A stretch of 64,000 nt of DNA, taken from NCBI RefSeq assembly GCF_013031355.1, contig NZ_WPZO01000001.1:558001-622000 (forward strand), read 5' to 3'. The DNA is from Ruegeria arenilitoris. Its GTDB lineage: Bacteria > Pseudomonadota > Alphaproteobacteria > Rhodobacterales > Rhodobacteraceae. The translations under genes and the position numbers were made by a program. A model generated the notes under the pieces. That model was not told the origin of the DNA. It ran no database searches and saw only the letters and a program-made list of their open reading frames with translations. This document shows, in pieces, positions 45,805 to 55,030 of the stretch (positions are counted from its first letter, which is position 1; every line of letters starts with the position of its first letter).

Positions 45805-46834
45805 GATCTGGCTATATATCCTGTTCTTGCTGCTCCCTTCTGCCTTACGCGCGCAGGGCTATGGCGGGCTGGGCGGCTCAGCCGAAGGGTTTGACATCCC
45901 GCAACCTGGTTACCAGTTCGAGTTCCCCCGCGATCACGGCCCACATCCCGGGTTTCGGATCGAATGGTGGTACCTGACCGCAAACCTGACCGGCGAAGAC
46001 GGGCGCGATTACGGTATTCAATGGACCTTGTTCCGATCAGCCCTGAAACCGCTAGAGGCGGAAGGGTGGCAGAGCCCGCAACTCTGGATGGGTCACGCTG
46101 CCGTCACAACGCCTGAAACACATTACTTCGCAGAACGCCTGTCACGCGGCGGGATCGGTCAGGCCGGTGTAACAGCCGCCCCCTTCGAGGCCTGGGTCGA
46201 CGAATGGCACATGCGAGGAGCGGACCCCAGTTCGGTGGCCCTGTCGGCCAGTGGCGCCGAGTTTGCCTATGACCTGACTCTCACCGCCCAAGGCCCGTTG
46301 GTGTTTCACGGAGACGCCGGATACTCGGTCAAATCCAGCGACGGTCAAGCGAGTTACTATTATTCTCAGCCCTTCTACACGGTCGAAGGCGTGCTGCACC
46401 TGCCCGATCGCGATGTTGCGGTCACCGGTCAGGGCTGGTTGGATCGCGAGTGGTCCTCGCAACCATTGGCGGCAGATCAGAGTGGTTGGGATTGGTTTTC
46501 GCTCAGCTTTGATGACGGAGACAAGTTGATGGCTTTCCGCCTGCGCGGCGGACGCGGAGATTTCACGGCGGCCACATGGATCTCGCCGGACGGAACGACG
46601 ACACCCCTGCCGGATGGATCCGTATCCTTTACGCCGCTGGACACCGCGCGTGTGGCGGACCGGGACGTCCCCGTCCAATGGCACGTTACCCTGCCCGACC
46701 AGAATTTGGACGTCGAGGTTTCGGCCATCACTCCCAGCGCGTGGATGGGCACAAGATTCGAATATTGGGAAGGCCCCGTAACCGTATCCGGCAGCCACCA
46801 AGGGCGCGGATACCTTGAGATGACGGGGTACTGA
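45794..46834 (+). CDS. secreted AttH/CrtC-like lipocalin-like protein
   Basis: 346 aa from ATG 45794 (GAGGG ribosome site); it overlaps the permease by 11 nt. The signal peptide ends at about ALRAQ. The conserved motifs FRIEWWYLTANL, YGIQWTLFRSAL and GQGWLDREWSSQ are those of the AttH / hydroxyneurosporene synthase (CrtC) family with a double lipocalin-like fold. No carotenoid genes surround it, so a lipid- or polyketide-binding partner of the ABC exporter is more likely than carotenoid hydration. The arrangement copies attEFGH of Agrobacterium. Confidence 0.88.
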   Translation: MNVKIWLYILFLLLPSALRAQGYGGLGGSAEGFDIPQPGYQFEFPRDHGPHPGFRIEWWYLTANLTGEDGRDYGIQWTLFRSALKPLEAEGWQSPQLWMGHAAVTTPETHYFAERLSRGGIGQAGVTAAPFEAWVDEWHMRGADPSSVALSASGAEFAYDLTLTAQGPLVFHGDAGYSVKSSDGQASYYYSQPFYTVEGVLHLPDRDVAVTGQGWLDREWSSQPLAADQSGWDWFSLSFDDGDKLMAFRLRGGRGDFTAATWISPDGTTTPLPDGSVSFTPLDTARVADRDVPVQWHVTLPDQNLDVEVSAITPSAWMGTRFEYWEGPVTVSGSHQGRGYLEMTGY

Positions 46835-46836
46835 CC

Positions 46837-47268
46837 TTAGCGCACGACGTAGACCGAAACGGTCGAGTGTCGTACAACTCGCGCGGCGTTCGGCCCCAAC
46901 AGATAGTCTTTGAGATCGGGTTTGTGCGCGCCGATCACGATCAGATCACTGCCGGCGCTTTCGGCAGTTTTCAGGATCTCTTGATAAGCGGTACCGGTGG
47001 CGACGACATGGCGGATCTTTTCGTTCCGCTCCGCCCCAAGGGTTGAAATGCAAAGCTCGGACAATTTGGCCTGCGCCTCTTCCAATGCTTTTTCGTGGAA
47101 ATCGGGTTGGAAAAACCCGGACACCCAGCTTTCGCCGAAATCGGGCAGAACGGTCACCACATCCAGTTGCGCGCTGTCCTGATCGGCCAAGGCCGCCGCA
47201 GTTTTCAGTACATTCACGTCAAGGTCACCGTTACTGATGTCGACGGCGCATAGAACAGAGTTTGTCAT
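46837..47268 (-). CDS. UspA-domain protein associated with a TRAP transporter
   Basis: 143 aa, one Usp fold: SVLCAVDISNGDLDV at the N-terminus, VVATGTAYQEILKTAE, and the nucleotide-binding motif LIVIGAHKPDLKDYLLGPNAARVVRHSTVSVYVV in positions typical of ATP-binding Usp. TeaD, a Usp next to the TeaABC ectoine TRAP transporter, negatively regulates uptake. A similar role is plausible here. The start overlaps the permease stop (ATGA). Confidence 0.9.
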   Translation of the reverse strand: MTNSVLCAVDISNGDLDVNVLKTAAALADQDSAQLDVVTVLPDFGESWVSGFFQPDFHEKALEEAQAKLSELCISTLGAERNEKIRHVVATGTAYQEILKTAESAGSDLIVIGAHKPDLKDYLLGPNAARVVRHSTVSVYVVR

Positions 47269-49874
47269 GCGGGCACCTCTTGTCTGGCGGCACGGCCACG
47301 TTGCAGGAATGCGATCAGACCCAGCAGGATCAGCGCGGGGATATACATTAGTTGCTTCGGAGGCTGGCTGGACGGCAGGCTGACCGAGGTCAGGCGAACC
47401 GCCTCATCCCCGTAATAATCGAACATGTCCAGCTCATCCGCGACGGGCGTGCCGAACATCGGCTCCTCAAGCTTGATCAACCCGTCTTCTTCCATCAGCA
47501 GAAGGCCCATCGCATCGACGCGGGCTTCACCGCCCTCTTCGTTGCCGACGGTGACAACAACCGTGGTGTCCGTCATTTCGAGCGTGTCGAAATCCGGGCC
47601 GCTGACGACCAGACGCACTTCGGACCCCGGTGGTGTCTGTCCGATGGTTTCCACAAACGCCGCTGGCTCAACCGAGGCATAAGGCGGCGCGATGCGGTCC
47701 ATGAAATAGTCGGGCCGGAACAAGGCGAAAGCAACAGCGATCAACGCGATGCTTTCGTAGATACGGCTATGGGTCAGGAAATACCCCATTGTTCCTGCAG
47801 TGAAGACAAGGATCGCTATTGTTGCGAATATAGCAACAGTAATACCCTCAACCCAGGTGACATCAATCAGCAGCAGGTCAGTGTTGAAGATGAACACAAA
47901 CGGCAGAGCAACTGTGCGAAGGCTGTAGAAGAACGCCGTGAAGCCGGTCTTGATCGCATCGCCGCCCGATACAGCGGCAGCGGCGAAACTGGCCAGGCCC
48001 ACCGGTGGCGTCACATCTGCCATGATCCCGAAGTAGAAGACGAACAGGTGCACGGCAATCAACGGCACGATAAGTCCGCTCTGCGCTCCAAGTTCGACAA
48101 CCACACCAGCCATCAGCGAGCTGACGACGATATAGTTCGCCGTGGTCGGCAGCCCCATGCCGAGGATCAGGCTGAGCAAGCCAACCATCACCAGCATCAG
48201 GATCAGGTTGCCACCCGACAGGAACTCGACCAGATCGGCCATCACCTGCCCGACCCCGGTCAGGGTTACGGTGCCCACGATCACACCCGCCGTGGCCGTG
48301 GCCAGGGCGATCCCGATCATGTTGCGCGCGCCATCGATCAGGCCCTGCCACAGGTCGGCAACACCGTCGATGAAGTTGTCCTTCAGGTTGCTTTGACCGC
48401 GGAACAGCGCCTTGAGCGGCTTTTGCGTCAGCAGGATCACGAACAGCAGCGCCGTCGCCCAAAAGGCCGACAGACCCGGCGATTTCTGTTCGATCATCAG
48501 GAAGTAGACCAGAACGATGATCGGCAGCAGGTAGTGCAGACCGGCCTTGTAGATCTCTGCGATAACCGGCAGCTCGACCTCTTTGGCGTTTGGATCGTCG
48601 GGCTCCAGATCTGGCACTTGCGCAGCCAGATACAGCAGCACCACGTAGACCGCACAAACGATCAGGCTCAGGATCAGGCCAGCAGAGGACGGAGCCCAGC
48701 TGGTGACCGCCTCGACCGGGAACTGAGATCCATAGCAAAGACCAGCGAACACAAGGAAGAAGGACAGCATCCCGACCACGGTGCGCGCCAGATGAACCTC
48801 GCGATTGCCGAGCGTCGGCATGTTCCGCTTCACGGCTTCGAGGTGCACAATATAGACCAACGCGATGTAGGAAATCGCTGCTGGCAGGAAGGCGTGGGTG
48901 ATCACCTCGACATAGGAGATGCCCACATATTCGACCATCAGGAAGGCCGCAGCGCCCATGACCGGCGGCATGATCTGACCGTTCACCGATGAAGCGACCT
49001 CGACCGAACCGGCCTGCTCACTGCTGAAGCCGACGCGCTTCATCAAAGGAATGGTGAAGGTCCCGGTGGTCACCACGTTGGCAATCGAAGAACCCGAGAT
49101 CAGACCGGTCGCCGCCGAACCCACAACGGCCGCCTTGGCCGGACCACCGCGCAGGTGACCCAAGGCACCAAAGGCCATCTTGATGAAGTAATTCCCTGCC
49201 CCGGCCTTATCCAGCAATGCACCGAACAGAACGAACAGGAACACGAATTTCGTCGAGACCCCCAAGGCGATGCCAAACACGCCCTCGGACGTGATCCACA
49301 TATGGCTCATGGCCTTTTTCAGGCTTGCGCCTTTCCAGCGGATAACCTCGGGCACCCATTCCGAGGAACCGAAGAAGACATAAGCCAGGAAGATCGTCGC
49401 GATGATCGCCATCGCCGGGCCAAGCGCGCGACGCGCGGCCTCAAACAACAACAGCAAACCACCCAGCGCGACCCATTTGTCGGTGTCGTCCGCCAGACCG
49501 CCCGCATTCACGATCTTGTCGTAGAAGAAATACCCGTAAAGCGCCACAAACGCGCCAAGCGCTCCCATGACCCAGTCCTGTACGGGGATGTAATCCCGCG
49601 GGCTGGAGCGCAGCGCCGGATAGGCTGCAAAGGCCAGGAACATCGCAAAGGCCAGATGGATCTGGCGCGAGTTGTTCACAACGCTGCCCGGCAGCACAAC
49701 GTTTGAAATCGGCGAGGCCAGAAGCACCTGAAACACTGACCAGAGCGCCGCCACAACGGCCAAGAAAATCCCGACATTACCGACCGGGTTGCGCCCGCCC
49801 GCATCGGATGAGGCTACAAGCTCCTGCAGCTCTTCTTCGGATAGCGGTCGGTTGGATTGTGTGTCGGAACTCAT
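47265..49874 (-). CDS. fused TRAP transporter permease (TAXI type) with DUF3394-like C-terminus
   Basis: 869 aa, ribosome site GGGAGA. The N-terminal four-helix small-permease part is fused to a 12-helix DctM part. That part has the family motifs FVFLFVLFGALLDKAGAG, SGSSIANVVTTGTFTIPLM, NGQIMPPVMGAAAFLMVEY, LGMGLPTTANYIV and ADVTPPVGLASFAAAAVSG. A C-terminal extension of about 130 residues contains a soluble beta-rich stretch and a final helix, matching the DUF3394 tail of some TAXI permeases. It drives Na+- or H+-coupled uptake; the substrate is unknown. Confidence 0.93.
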   Translation of the reverse strand: MSSDTQSNRPLSEEELQELVASSDAGGRNPVGNVGIFLAVVAALWSVFQVLLASPISNVVLPGSVVNNSRQIHLAFAMFLAFAAYPALRSSPRDYIPVQDWVMGALGAFVALYGYFFYDKIVNAGGLADDTDKWVALGGLLLLFEAARRALGPAMAIIATIFLAYVFFGSSEWVPEVIRWKGASLKKAMSHMWITSEGVFGIALGVSTKFVFLFVLFGALLDKAGAGNYFIKMAFGALGHLRGGPAKAAVVGSAATGLISGSSIANVVTTGTFTIPLMKRVGFSSEQAGSVEVASSVNGQIMPPVMGAAAFLMVEYVGISYVEVITHAFLPAAISYIALVYIVHLEAVKRNMPTLGNREVHLARTVVGMLSFFLVFAGLCYGSQFPVEAVTSWAPSSAGLILSLIVCAVYVVLLYLAAQVPDLEPDDPNAKEVELPVIAEIYKAGLHYLLPIIVLVYFLMIEQKSPGLSAFWATALLFVILLTQKPLKALFRGQSNLKDNFIDGVADLWQGLIDGARNMIGIALATATAGVIVGTVTLTGVGQVMADLVEFLSGGNLILMLVMVGLLSLILGMGLPTTANYIVVSSLMAGVVVELGAQSGLIVPLIAVHLFVFYFGIMADVTPPVGLASFAAAAVSGGDAIKTGFTAFFYSLRTVALPFVFIFNTDLLLIDVTWVEGITVAIFATIAILVFTAGTMGYFLTHSRIYESIALIAVAFALFRPDYFMDRIAPPYASVEPAAFVETIGQTPPGSEVRLVVSGPDFDTLEMTDTTVVVTVGNEEGGEARVDAMGLLLMEEDGLIKLEEPMFGTPVADELDMFDYYGDEAVRLTSVSLPSSQPPKQLMYIPALILLGLIAFLQRGRAARQEVPA

Positions 49875-49940
49875 AAAGATGTCTCCCCGTCATGCGGCCA
49901 TTTTGGCCTTATCACCGCCCGTTCGAACCGGGCTTGGGTG

Positions 49941-49964
49941 GCAGGGTGCCCTTAGGCACCCTGC
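49941..49964 (-). other. strong mRNA hairpin between SBP and TRAP permease genes
   Basis: Perfect 10-bp stem GCAGGGTGCC (49941-49950), loop CTTA, GGCACCCTGC (49955-49964), 13 nt after the binding-protein stop. There is no U-tract on the minus strand, so it looks like a 3'-protecting or attenuating hairpin that raises binding-protein mRNA relative to permease mRNA. Confidence 0.7.
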
Positions 49965-49976
49965 ATCAGGTCTGGC

Positions 49977-50945
49977 TTACTGAATCCAGCCTTTTTCTTT
50001 GTAGTACTTCTCGGCACCCGGATGCAGCGGTGCCGACAGGCCGTCTGCGATCATTTCTTCCGGTTTCAGGTTGGCAAATGCCGGGTGCAGCTTTTTGAAG
50101 TCGTCGAAGTTTTCGAAGACCGAGCTGACAACCGCATAAACCGCGTCTTCCGACACGTCCGCCGAAGTCACAAAGGTCGCGCCCACACCGAAGGTGGTGG
50201 TGTCGCCGTCGGACCCACGATACATGCCGCCCGGAATGGTCGCGGTACGGTAGTACGAGTTGCCGTCGATCAGGCCGTTAATCGCGTCACCAGTCACATT
50301 CACCAGAACCGAGTCGCACGCGGTGGTGGCTTCCTGGATGGAACCCGACGGGTGACCCACAGTGTAGATCATTGCGTCGATCTGGTTGTCGCACAGCGCA
50401 GCCGACTGTTCAGCTGCTTTCAGCTCGGACGCCAGCTCAAAGTCGTCGATGGTCCAGCCCATTGCTTCCAGCACAACGTCCATGGTGCCGCGCTGACCGG
50501 AACCCGGGTTACCGATGTTCACGCGCTTGCCTTTGAGGTCCTCAAAGCTGCTGATGCCGGAATCGGCACGAGCAACCACAGTGAACGGCTCGGGGTGCAC
50601 CGAGAATACGGCGCGCAGGTTTTCGAACGGGCCGGCCTCTTCGAATTTCGAGGTTCCGTTATACGCGTGGTACTGCCAGTCGGACTGCGCCACACCGAAC
50701 TCCAGCTCGCCTTCGCGGATGGTGTTGATGTTATAGACCGAACCGCCGGTCGACTCGACCGAGCAGCGAACGCCGTGCTCTTTACGGCCCTTGTTGACCA
50801 GGCGGCAGATCGCGCCACCGGTCGGGTAATATACACCGGTCACACCGCCGGTGCCGATGGTGATGAATTCTTCTGCATATGCGGCAGGAGCCATAAGGGC
50901 CGCGGTAACCACCGCGCCGAGGCTGAGCTTGCTGCTGTTTTTCAT
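49977..50945 (-). CDS. TAXI-family TRAP solute-binding protein
   Basis: 322 aa from ATG 50945 (GGAG ribosome site; a longer frame to 51050 lacks one). Signal peptide to about AAYAEE. The TAXI hallmark [20 protein letters not shown] is present, with [32 protein letters not shown] and [16 protein letters not shown]. It captures an organic anion in the periplasm for the fused permease downstream. Known TAXI ligands include glutamate and related dicarboxylates; the ligand here is not decidable. Confidence 0.93.
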   Translation of the reverse strand: MKNSSKLSLGAVVTAALMAPAAYAEEFITIGTGGVTGVYYPTGGAICRLVNKGRKEHGVRCSVESTGGSVYNINTIREGELEFGVAQSDWQYHAYNGTSKFEEAGPFENLRAVFSVHPEPFTVVARADSGISSFEDLKGKRVNIGNPGSGQRGTMDVVLEAMGWTIDDFELASELKAAEQSAALCDNQIDAMIYTVGHPSGSIQEATTACDSVLVNVTGDAINGLIDGNSYYRTATIPGGMYRGSDGDTTTFGVGATFVTSADVSEDAVYAVVSSVFENFDDFKKLHPAFANLKPEEMIADGLSAPLHPGAEKYYKEKGWIQ

Positions 50946-51346
50946 TTTTGAGAACTCCCAATTCTTATGGTGGATGGGAAACCGCCCGGCGGCCCCCCTC
51001 CAGGGACTTCGCCGACTAAGGCAAGCGCAAGCCCGTTGCAACCGGTGCAAGCGCCTGAAATTCCAAAATCTCCCAACATCTTCGACGTTTCATTCAGACA
51101 CGCAACTTGTCAACCCCCGCGCGCGGTCCAACCGCCCCAAGCTGCATATCTGAAGGGTTTTTCCAAAGTTTCCCCCCATTAACTGGCTTGAAGGCGTGAA
51201 AAGTCGCCCCACAGGCGTAACCAACGACGGGTATTATTCTTTTGAATGTCGCGAACCGTGCCTCTAGTCTTCGTTCAGTCTTGGTACATCTCTGTAACCG
51301 CACGGCAATAAAGGAATTTGTTCCGACACAGGAAAAAGGACCCCGG
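50946..51346. other. 401-nt divergent promoter region (TRAP operon / BCCT gene)
   Basis: No convincing gene is visible. On the minus strand a perfect -35 hexamer TTGACA (plus strand TGTCAA, 51108-51113) is the best promoter candidate for the TRAP operon, but no good -10 sits at 16-18 nt. The stretch about 50980-51060 contains GC-rich, partly repetitive GCAAGC elements. I recognise no riboswitch or operator. Confidence 0.4.
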
Positions 51347-52840
51347 ATGAAACGCCCCTCGCCCAGCCCTTTGCTTATCATCGCCCTTGTCATCAGCGCA
51401 GCGATTGCGGCCTGGGGTATCGCCGATCCGCAAGGATTAGGGCGTCTTGCTTCAGACGCGGTGGCAACACAGTTCAACAGCCGCGGCTGGTTCATCATGC
51501 TCGAGGTCAGCGGCCTGCTTTTTGTGGCGCTGTATCTGGCCCTGTCGCGGTTAGGCGACATTCGCCTTGGTCCGGACGGTGCCGAGCCCGAATTCTCGAC
51601 CCCGGCCTGGATCGCCATGCTGTTCGCGGCCGGAATGGGTGTCGGGCTGCTGTTCTATGGCGCGGCGGAACCACTGACCCATTTCGAAGTTCTGCGTCAG
51701 TACAACCCCGACCCGGAGGCCGCCAGTTATGCCCTGTTCGTGACCTATCTGAACTGGGGCTTCCACGCCTGGGCGATCTACGCGATTGTCGGGCTGGTCA
51801 TCGCCTATTTCGCCTATCGTCGACACCGCACGCTACTGCTGAGCGCCCCGCTGACCGAAGCGTTGGGCGAGGCGCGCTGGATCAAGGCGATGGGGTGGAT
51901 GTTCGATCTGCTGTCGATTGTTGCGATTGCCGTGGGTCTGGCCGGCTCGATGGCGATGGGCGTATTTCAGATACAGACCGGATTGGCGGGTCTGATCGGC
52001 ATCGAAACACCCGGAATGCTGACACTCCCTGTTTTTGCCGCGCTCTGTGTCGCGTTCATCATCCCCTTGCGGCGGGACCTTGGTGAGGGGATGTCCCTGC
52101 TTTCCAATGCCGCCATGCTGATTGCCGTAGGGATGATGGTTTACCTGCTGGTCCTCGGTCCGACTTCATTTCTGATGAACGATATCGTTGCCGGGTTCGG
52201 GCGCTACGTGTTCAAAGTCCTGCCTGCGGGGTTCTCGACAGCAGAGTTCTTTGACGACACCATCGTCGACTGGTTTCACGGCTGGACCCTGAACTACATG
52301 ATCTGGTGGCTGGCATGGTCCCCATTTGTGGGCATCTTCATCGCACGCATATCCCGCGGGCGCACCATCCGAGAGTTCCTGATCGGCGTCATCGTCGCCC
52401 CGACCCTGTTCTCGATTCTGTGGTTCGGCATCTTTGGTGGTCTCGGGTTTTACGATGCACTGCGTCAGGACGGTGCCCTGTCCGCCGTCAATGCCGAGAA
52501 TCTGGACGCGACAACATTCGCCCTGCTCGCCAAATTCCCTCTCGGCGGCCTGACGCAGACTGCAACAATCCTGGCTGCGTTTCTGTTCGTCGTGACCAGC
52601 GTCGTCAGCGCCGGGTTCACTCTGGCAATGATCGGAACGGGCGGAGACGACAATCCGTCCCCCGGCGTCCGGACGGTCTGGGGGTTGATTCTGGGGGCGT
52701 TGGGGCTGGCGATGATACTGGTGGGGGATATTTCTCTGGTCCGGTCAATCATCGCACTGTCGGCCATGGCCTTTGTGTTTATCGTGCCGGTCCTCGTGGT
52801 CTGCCTGTTCAAAAGCCTGGCGCGAGAGGAACGGACATGA
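51347..52840 (+). CDS. BCCT-family betaine/choline/carnitine transporter
   Basis: 497 aa from ATG 51347; the frame is open upstream to 51242, but family alignment and GGACCCCGG favour 51347. It has twelve hydrophobic helices. The glycine-rich Na+/substrate region GMGVGLLFYGAAEP and the BCCT signature with aromatic cage (WTLNYMIWWLAWSPFVGIFI, then RISRGRTIREF) are present. There is no long osmosensory C-terminal tail as in BetP. Uptake of a quaternary amine or sulfonium compound (betaine, DMSP) is likely. The stop overlaps the microprotein start. Confidence 0.93.
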   Translation: MKRPSPSPLLIIALVISAAIAAWGIADPQGLGRLASDAVATQFNSRGWFIMLEVSGLLFVALYLALSRLGDIRLGPDGAEPEFSTPAWIAMLFAAGMGVGLLFYGAAEPLTHFEVLRQYNPDPEAASYALFVTYLNWGFHAWAIYAIVGLVIAYFAYRRHRTLLLSAPLTEALGEARWIKAMGWMFDLLSIVAIAVGLAGSMAMGVFQIQTGLAGLIGIETPGMLTLPVFAALCVAFIIPLRRDLGEGMSLLSNAAMLIAVGMMVYLLVLGPTSFLMNDIVAGFGRYVFKVLPAGFSTAEFFDDTIVDWFHGWTLNYMIWWLAWSPFVGIFIARISRGRTIREFLIGVIVAPTLFSILWFGIFGGLGFYDALRQDGALSAVNAENLDATTFALLAKFPLGGLTQTATILAAFLFVVTSVVSAGFTLAMIGTGGDDNPSPGVRTVWGLILGALGLAMILVGDISLVRSIIALSAMAFVFIVPVLVVCLFKSLAREERT

Positions 52841-52929
52841 GCAGCGCCTTGATCGACACCCTGCTGAACCTCAGCGTTTTTGCCTATATCGGGTTTCTGA
52901 TCTGGCTGAGCCTGCGGCGCGATCGGTAA
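52837..52929 (+). CDS. 30-aa single-helix membrane microprotein coupled to BCCT transporter
   Basis: ATG at 52837 overlaps the BCCT TGA (ATGA) and is preceded by the strong ribosome site GAGAGGAA. The product begins MSSALIDTLLNLSVFAYIGF and ends LIWLSLRRDR. It is one hydrophobic helix with a basic C-terminal end, so probably C-terminus in the cytoplasm. Its length, coupling and topology resemble known transporter-modulating microproteins (KdpF, AcrZ type). No family is recognised. Confidence 0.7.
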   Translation: MSSALIDTLLNLSVFAYIGFLIWLSLRRDR

Positions 52930-52960
52930 ACATATCGCGTCTAGATGTCTTTTACGGAGG

Positions 52961-53046
52961 TGGTGCCCAAGGAGAGACTCGAACTCTCACGATGTTACCA
53001 TCGGGGGATTTTGAATCCCCTGCGTCTACCATTCCGCCACTTGGGC
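52961..53046 (-). tRNA. tRNA-Leu(CAA)
   Basis: On the minus strand, acceptor GCCCAAG/CTTGGGC, anticodon stem GGGGA/TCCCC with loop TTCAAAA (anticodon CAA). The class II long variable arm (CGATGGTAACATCG) and T-arm GAGTTCGAGTCTC are clear. CCA is encoded at 52961-52963. Confidence 0.95.
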
Positions 53047-53191
53047 CACGAACACTGGATTAGCGCCCAAGTCCGGGAAGGTCCAGAGGCAAAAACCAAC
53101 CCAAATCCACTTTGTTTTCACCACAGTGGTTGACGCCTCACCGGGCGCGTGGTTTGGCTTGCGCATCGTAAGCACAGGATTTTAGCACCAT

Positions 53192-53770
53192 ATGTTGCGC
53201 TCGCTTTATGACTGGACCATTCGTCTGGCCGAACATCCGCACGCCCTGTGGGCGCTGGCCGTTGTCGCCTTTGTCGAAAGCTCGTTCTTTCCGATCCCGC
53301 CCGATGTGCTGATGATTCCGATGATCCTGGCCCGCCCCTCGCGCGCATGGCTGATTGCAACGGTCGCTCTGGTTGCCTCGGTCCTGGGGGGCTTGTTGGG
53401 CTATGCCATCGGGGCGTTCTTCTACGAAAGCATCGGCCAGCCGATTCTGGAATCCATGGGCAAGGCGCACGCCATGGAAGAGTTCAACACCCGCTTCAAC
53501 GATTTCGGCTTCTGGGCCGTTCTGGGCGCCGGTGTCACGCCCTTCCCCTACAAGGTCATCACTATCATGTCGGGCTGGACCGGGATGCCGCTGGGCACCT
53601 TCATCGCCACCTCGATTCTTGCCCGCGCGCTGCGCTTTTTCGTAGTCGCCGGGCTGCTCTGGGGCTTCGGAGAACCGATCCGGGCCTTCATTGAGAAGCG
53701 CCTAGGTCTTATGTTCACCTTGTTCGTCGTGCTTCTGTTCGGCGGGTTCCTTGTGGTGAGATACCTATGA
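53192..53770 (+). CDS. YqaA/DedA-like (SNARE-associated) membrane protein
   Basis: 192 aa. It has four to five hydrophobic segments with the DedA-superfamily elements FVESSFFPIPPDVLMIPMIL and the amphipathic FGFWAVLGAGVTPFPYKVITIMSG followed by GTFIATSILARALRFF. DedA-like proteins act in membrane lipid (undecaprenyl phosphate or phosphatidylethanolamine) scrambling and proton balance; the YqaA branch is less studied. It overlaps dsbB by ATGA, so the two are co-translated. Confidence 0.88.
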   Translation: MLRSLYDWTIRLAEHPHALWALAVVAFVESSFFPIPPDVLMIPMILARPSRAWLIATVALVASVLGGLLGYAIGAFFYESIGQPILESMGKAHAMEEFNTRFNDFGFWAVLGAGVTPFPYKVITIMSGWTGMPLGTFIATSILARALRFFVVAGLLWGFGEPIRAFIEKRLGLMFTLFVVLLFGGFLVVRYL

Positions 53771-54234
53771 CACGCAAAAACCTTCTGGTCCTGATCGCGA
53801 GCTGCGGTTCGTTGGCGCTGCTGCTTGGGGCGTGGGGCTTTCAGCATCTCGGTGGGCTCGCGCCCTGCAAGATGTGCATCTGGCAGCGGTATCCGCACGG
53901 CACGGCCATTCTGATCGGTGCCGTCGCGCTGGCCCTGCCGCGTGTAAACCTGCTGCCCCTGCTGGGCGCGCTTGCCGCACTGACGACCGCCGCCATCGGC
54001 GTATTTCACGCCGGGGTCGAGCAAAAATGGTGGGAAGGCCCAACAAGCTGTACCTCCGGCGATATCGGTGGCTTGTCGACGCAAGAGTTGATGGATCAGA
54101 TCATGTCCGCCCCGCTGGTGCGCTGCGATGACATCCCTTGGCAGATGATGGGCATTTCGATGGCTGGGTGGAACGCTATCCTGTCGGGCGTCCTGGTACT
54201 GGTCTGGATCGCCGCGTGGCGGGCAGGCCGTTAG
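53767..54234 (+). CDS. dsbB: disulfide bond formation protein DsbB
   Basis: 155 aa with four membrane helices and both periplasmic cysteine pairs: C34-KM-C37 in LAPCKMCIWQRYPH, and C95/C120 in the second loop (PTSCTSGDIGG, LVRCDDIPWQMMG). It reoxidises DsbA and passes electrons to quinone. The CxxC followed by WQRYPH is diagnostic. No dsbA is in the window. The stop shares TTAG with the opposing HNH gene. Confidence 0.93.
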   Translation: MTRKNLLVLIASCGSLALLLGAWGFQHLGGLAPCKMCIWQRYPHGTAILIGAVALALPRVNLLPLLGALAALTTAAIGVFHAGVEQKWWEGPTSCTSGDIGGLSTQELMDQIMSAPLVRCDDIPWQMMGISMAGWNAILSGVLVLVWIAAWRAGR

Positions 54235-54818
54235 AACTCGTCCAGTTCCGCATCCCAATAGAGAAAGTCGATCCAGCTGTCATGCAGGTGGTTCGGCGGG
54301 AATTTGCGCCCGATATTCCTCAGAGCCTCGGCATCCGGCTGACGCGGCGGTTTTCGCAAGGTCATCCCCGCCTGCCTCAGCGATTTCGACCCCTTTCTCA
54401 GGTTGCAGGGGCTACACGCCGCGACCACGTTCTGCCAGCTGGTCACACCCCCAGCGGCCCGCGGTACCACGTGGTCAAAGGTCAGATCTCCCTTGCTGCC
54501 GCAGTACTGACAGCGGAATTCGTCCCTCAAGAATAAATTAAAGCGCGTGAAGGCCACGCGCTTTCTGGGTTTTACATAATCTTTAAGGACAACGACCGAC
54601 GGTATTCGTATCTCGGTACTCGGGCTTCGGACGACCTCGTCGTACTCGGCCACAATGTCCACCCTGTCCAGCCAGGCTGCCTTTATCGCTTCTTGCCACG
54701 GCCACAGGGAAAGCGGGTAATAGGACAAGGGGCGATAATCGGCGTTCAAAACCAATGCCGGATGATGCTTGAGCGCACCGGGTTCCCTGACAAATTCGGT
54801 TCTGAAGTCTCCATCCAT
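54231..54818 (-). CDS. HNH endonuclease family protein
   Basis: 195 aa, ribosome site GGAG. The N-terminal part ([21 protein letters not shown]) precedes an HNH core. Cysteines C103-QY-C106 and C135-SP-C138 form a zinc site, with DH at 115-116 ([13 protein letters not shown]) and [16 protein letters not shown]. This single-copy HNH protein is common in Alphaproteobacteria and Cyanobacteria as a chromosomal gene, not part of a mobile element. Its biological role is unclear. Confidence 0.9.
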   Translation of the reverse strand: MDGDFRTEFVREPGALKHHPALVLNADYRPLSYYPLSLWPWQEAIKAAWLDRVDIVAEYDEVVRSPSTEIRIPSVVVLKDYVKPRKRVAFTRFNLFLRDEFRCQYCGSKGDLTFDHVVPRAAGGVTSWQNVVAACSPCNLRKGSKSLRQAGMTLRKPPRQPDAEALRNIGRKFPPNHLHDSWIDFLYWDAELDEF

Positions 54819-55030
54819 ATCAGAATCGCTCCTCGCTCTGCTCTGCCCGTTTTGACATCAGAGCGGGGAACACCCGCCCCGGCCTTAACTTAACTATATA
54901 TCGTGTTAAAACTCTGACAAGCCCTGAGTTTCCACAATATCTCGGGTATTGGGTAAGGCGAATCCGTAACATTTGCGTGACAGTTATCCACAGGTTGCAC
55001 CAATGTGGCCTGCGGGCTATGGCGGAGGAC

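Noticed and set aside
45794..46834. Carotenoid 1,2-hydratase (CrtC) assignment
   Set aside because: Signal peptide, operon with an FtsX-type ABC transporter and absence of carotenoid genes favour the AttH-like role.
47352..48992. 546-aa plus-strand frame opposite the TRAP permease
   Set aside because: Gln/Asp/His/Arg-rich composition typical of reading antisense to a hydrophobic membrane protein.
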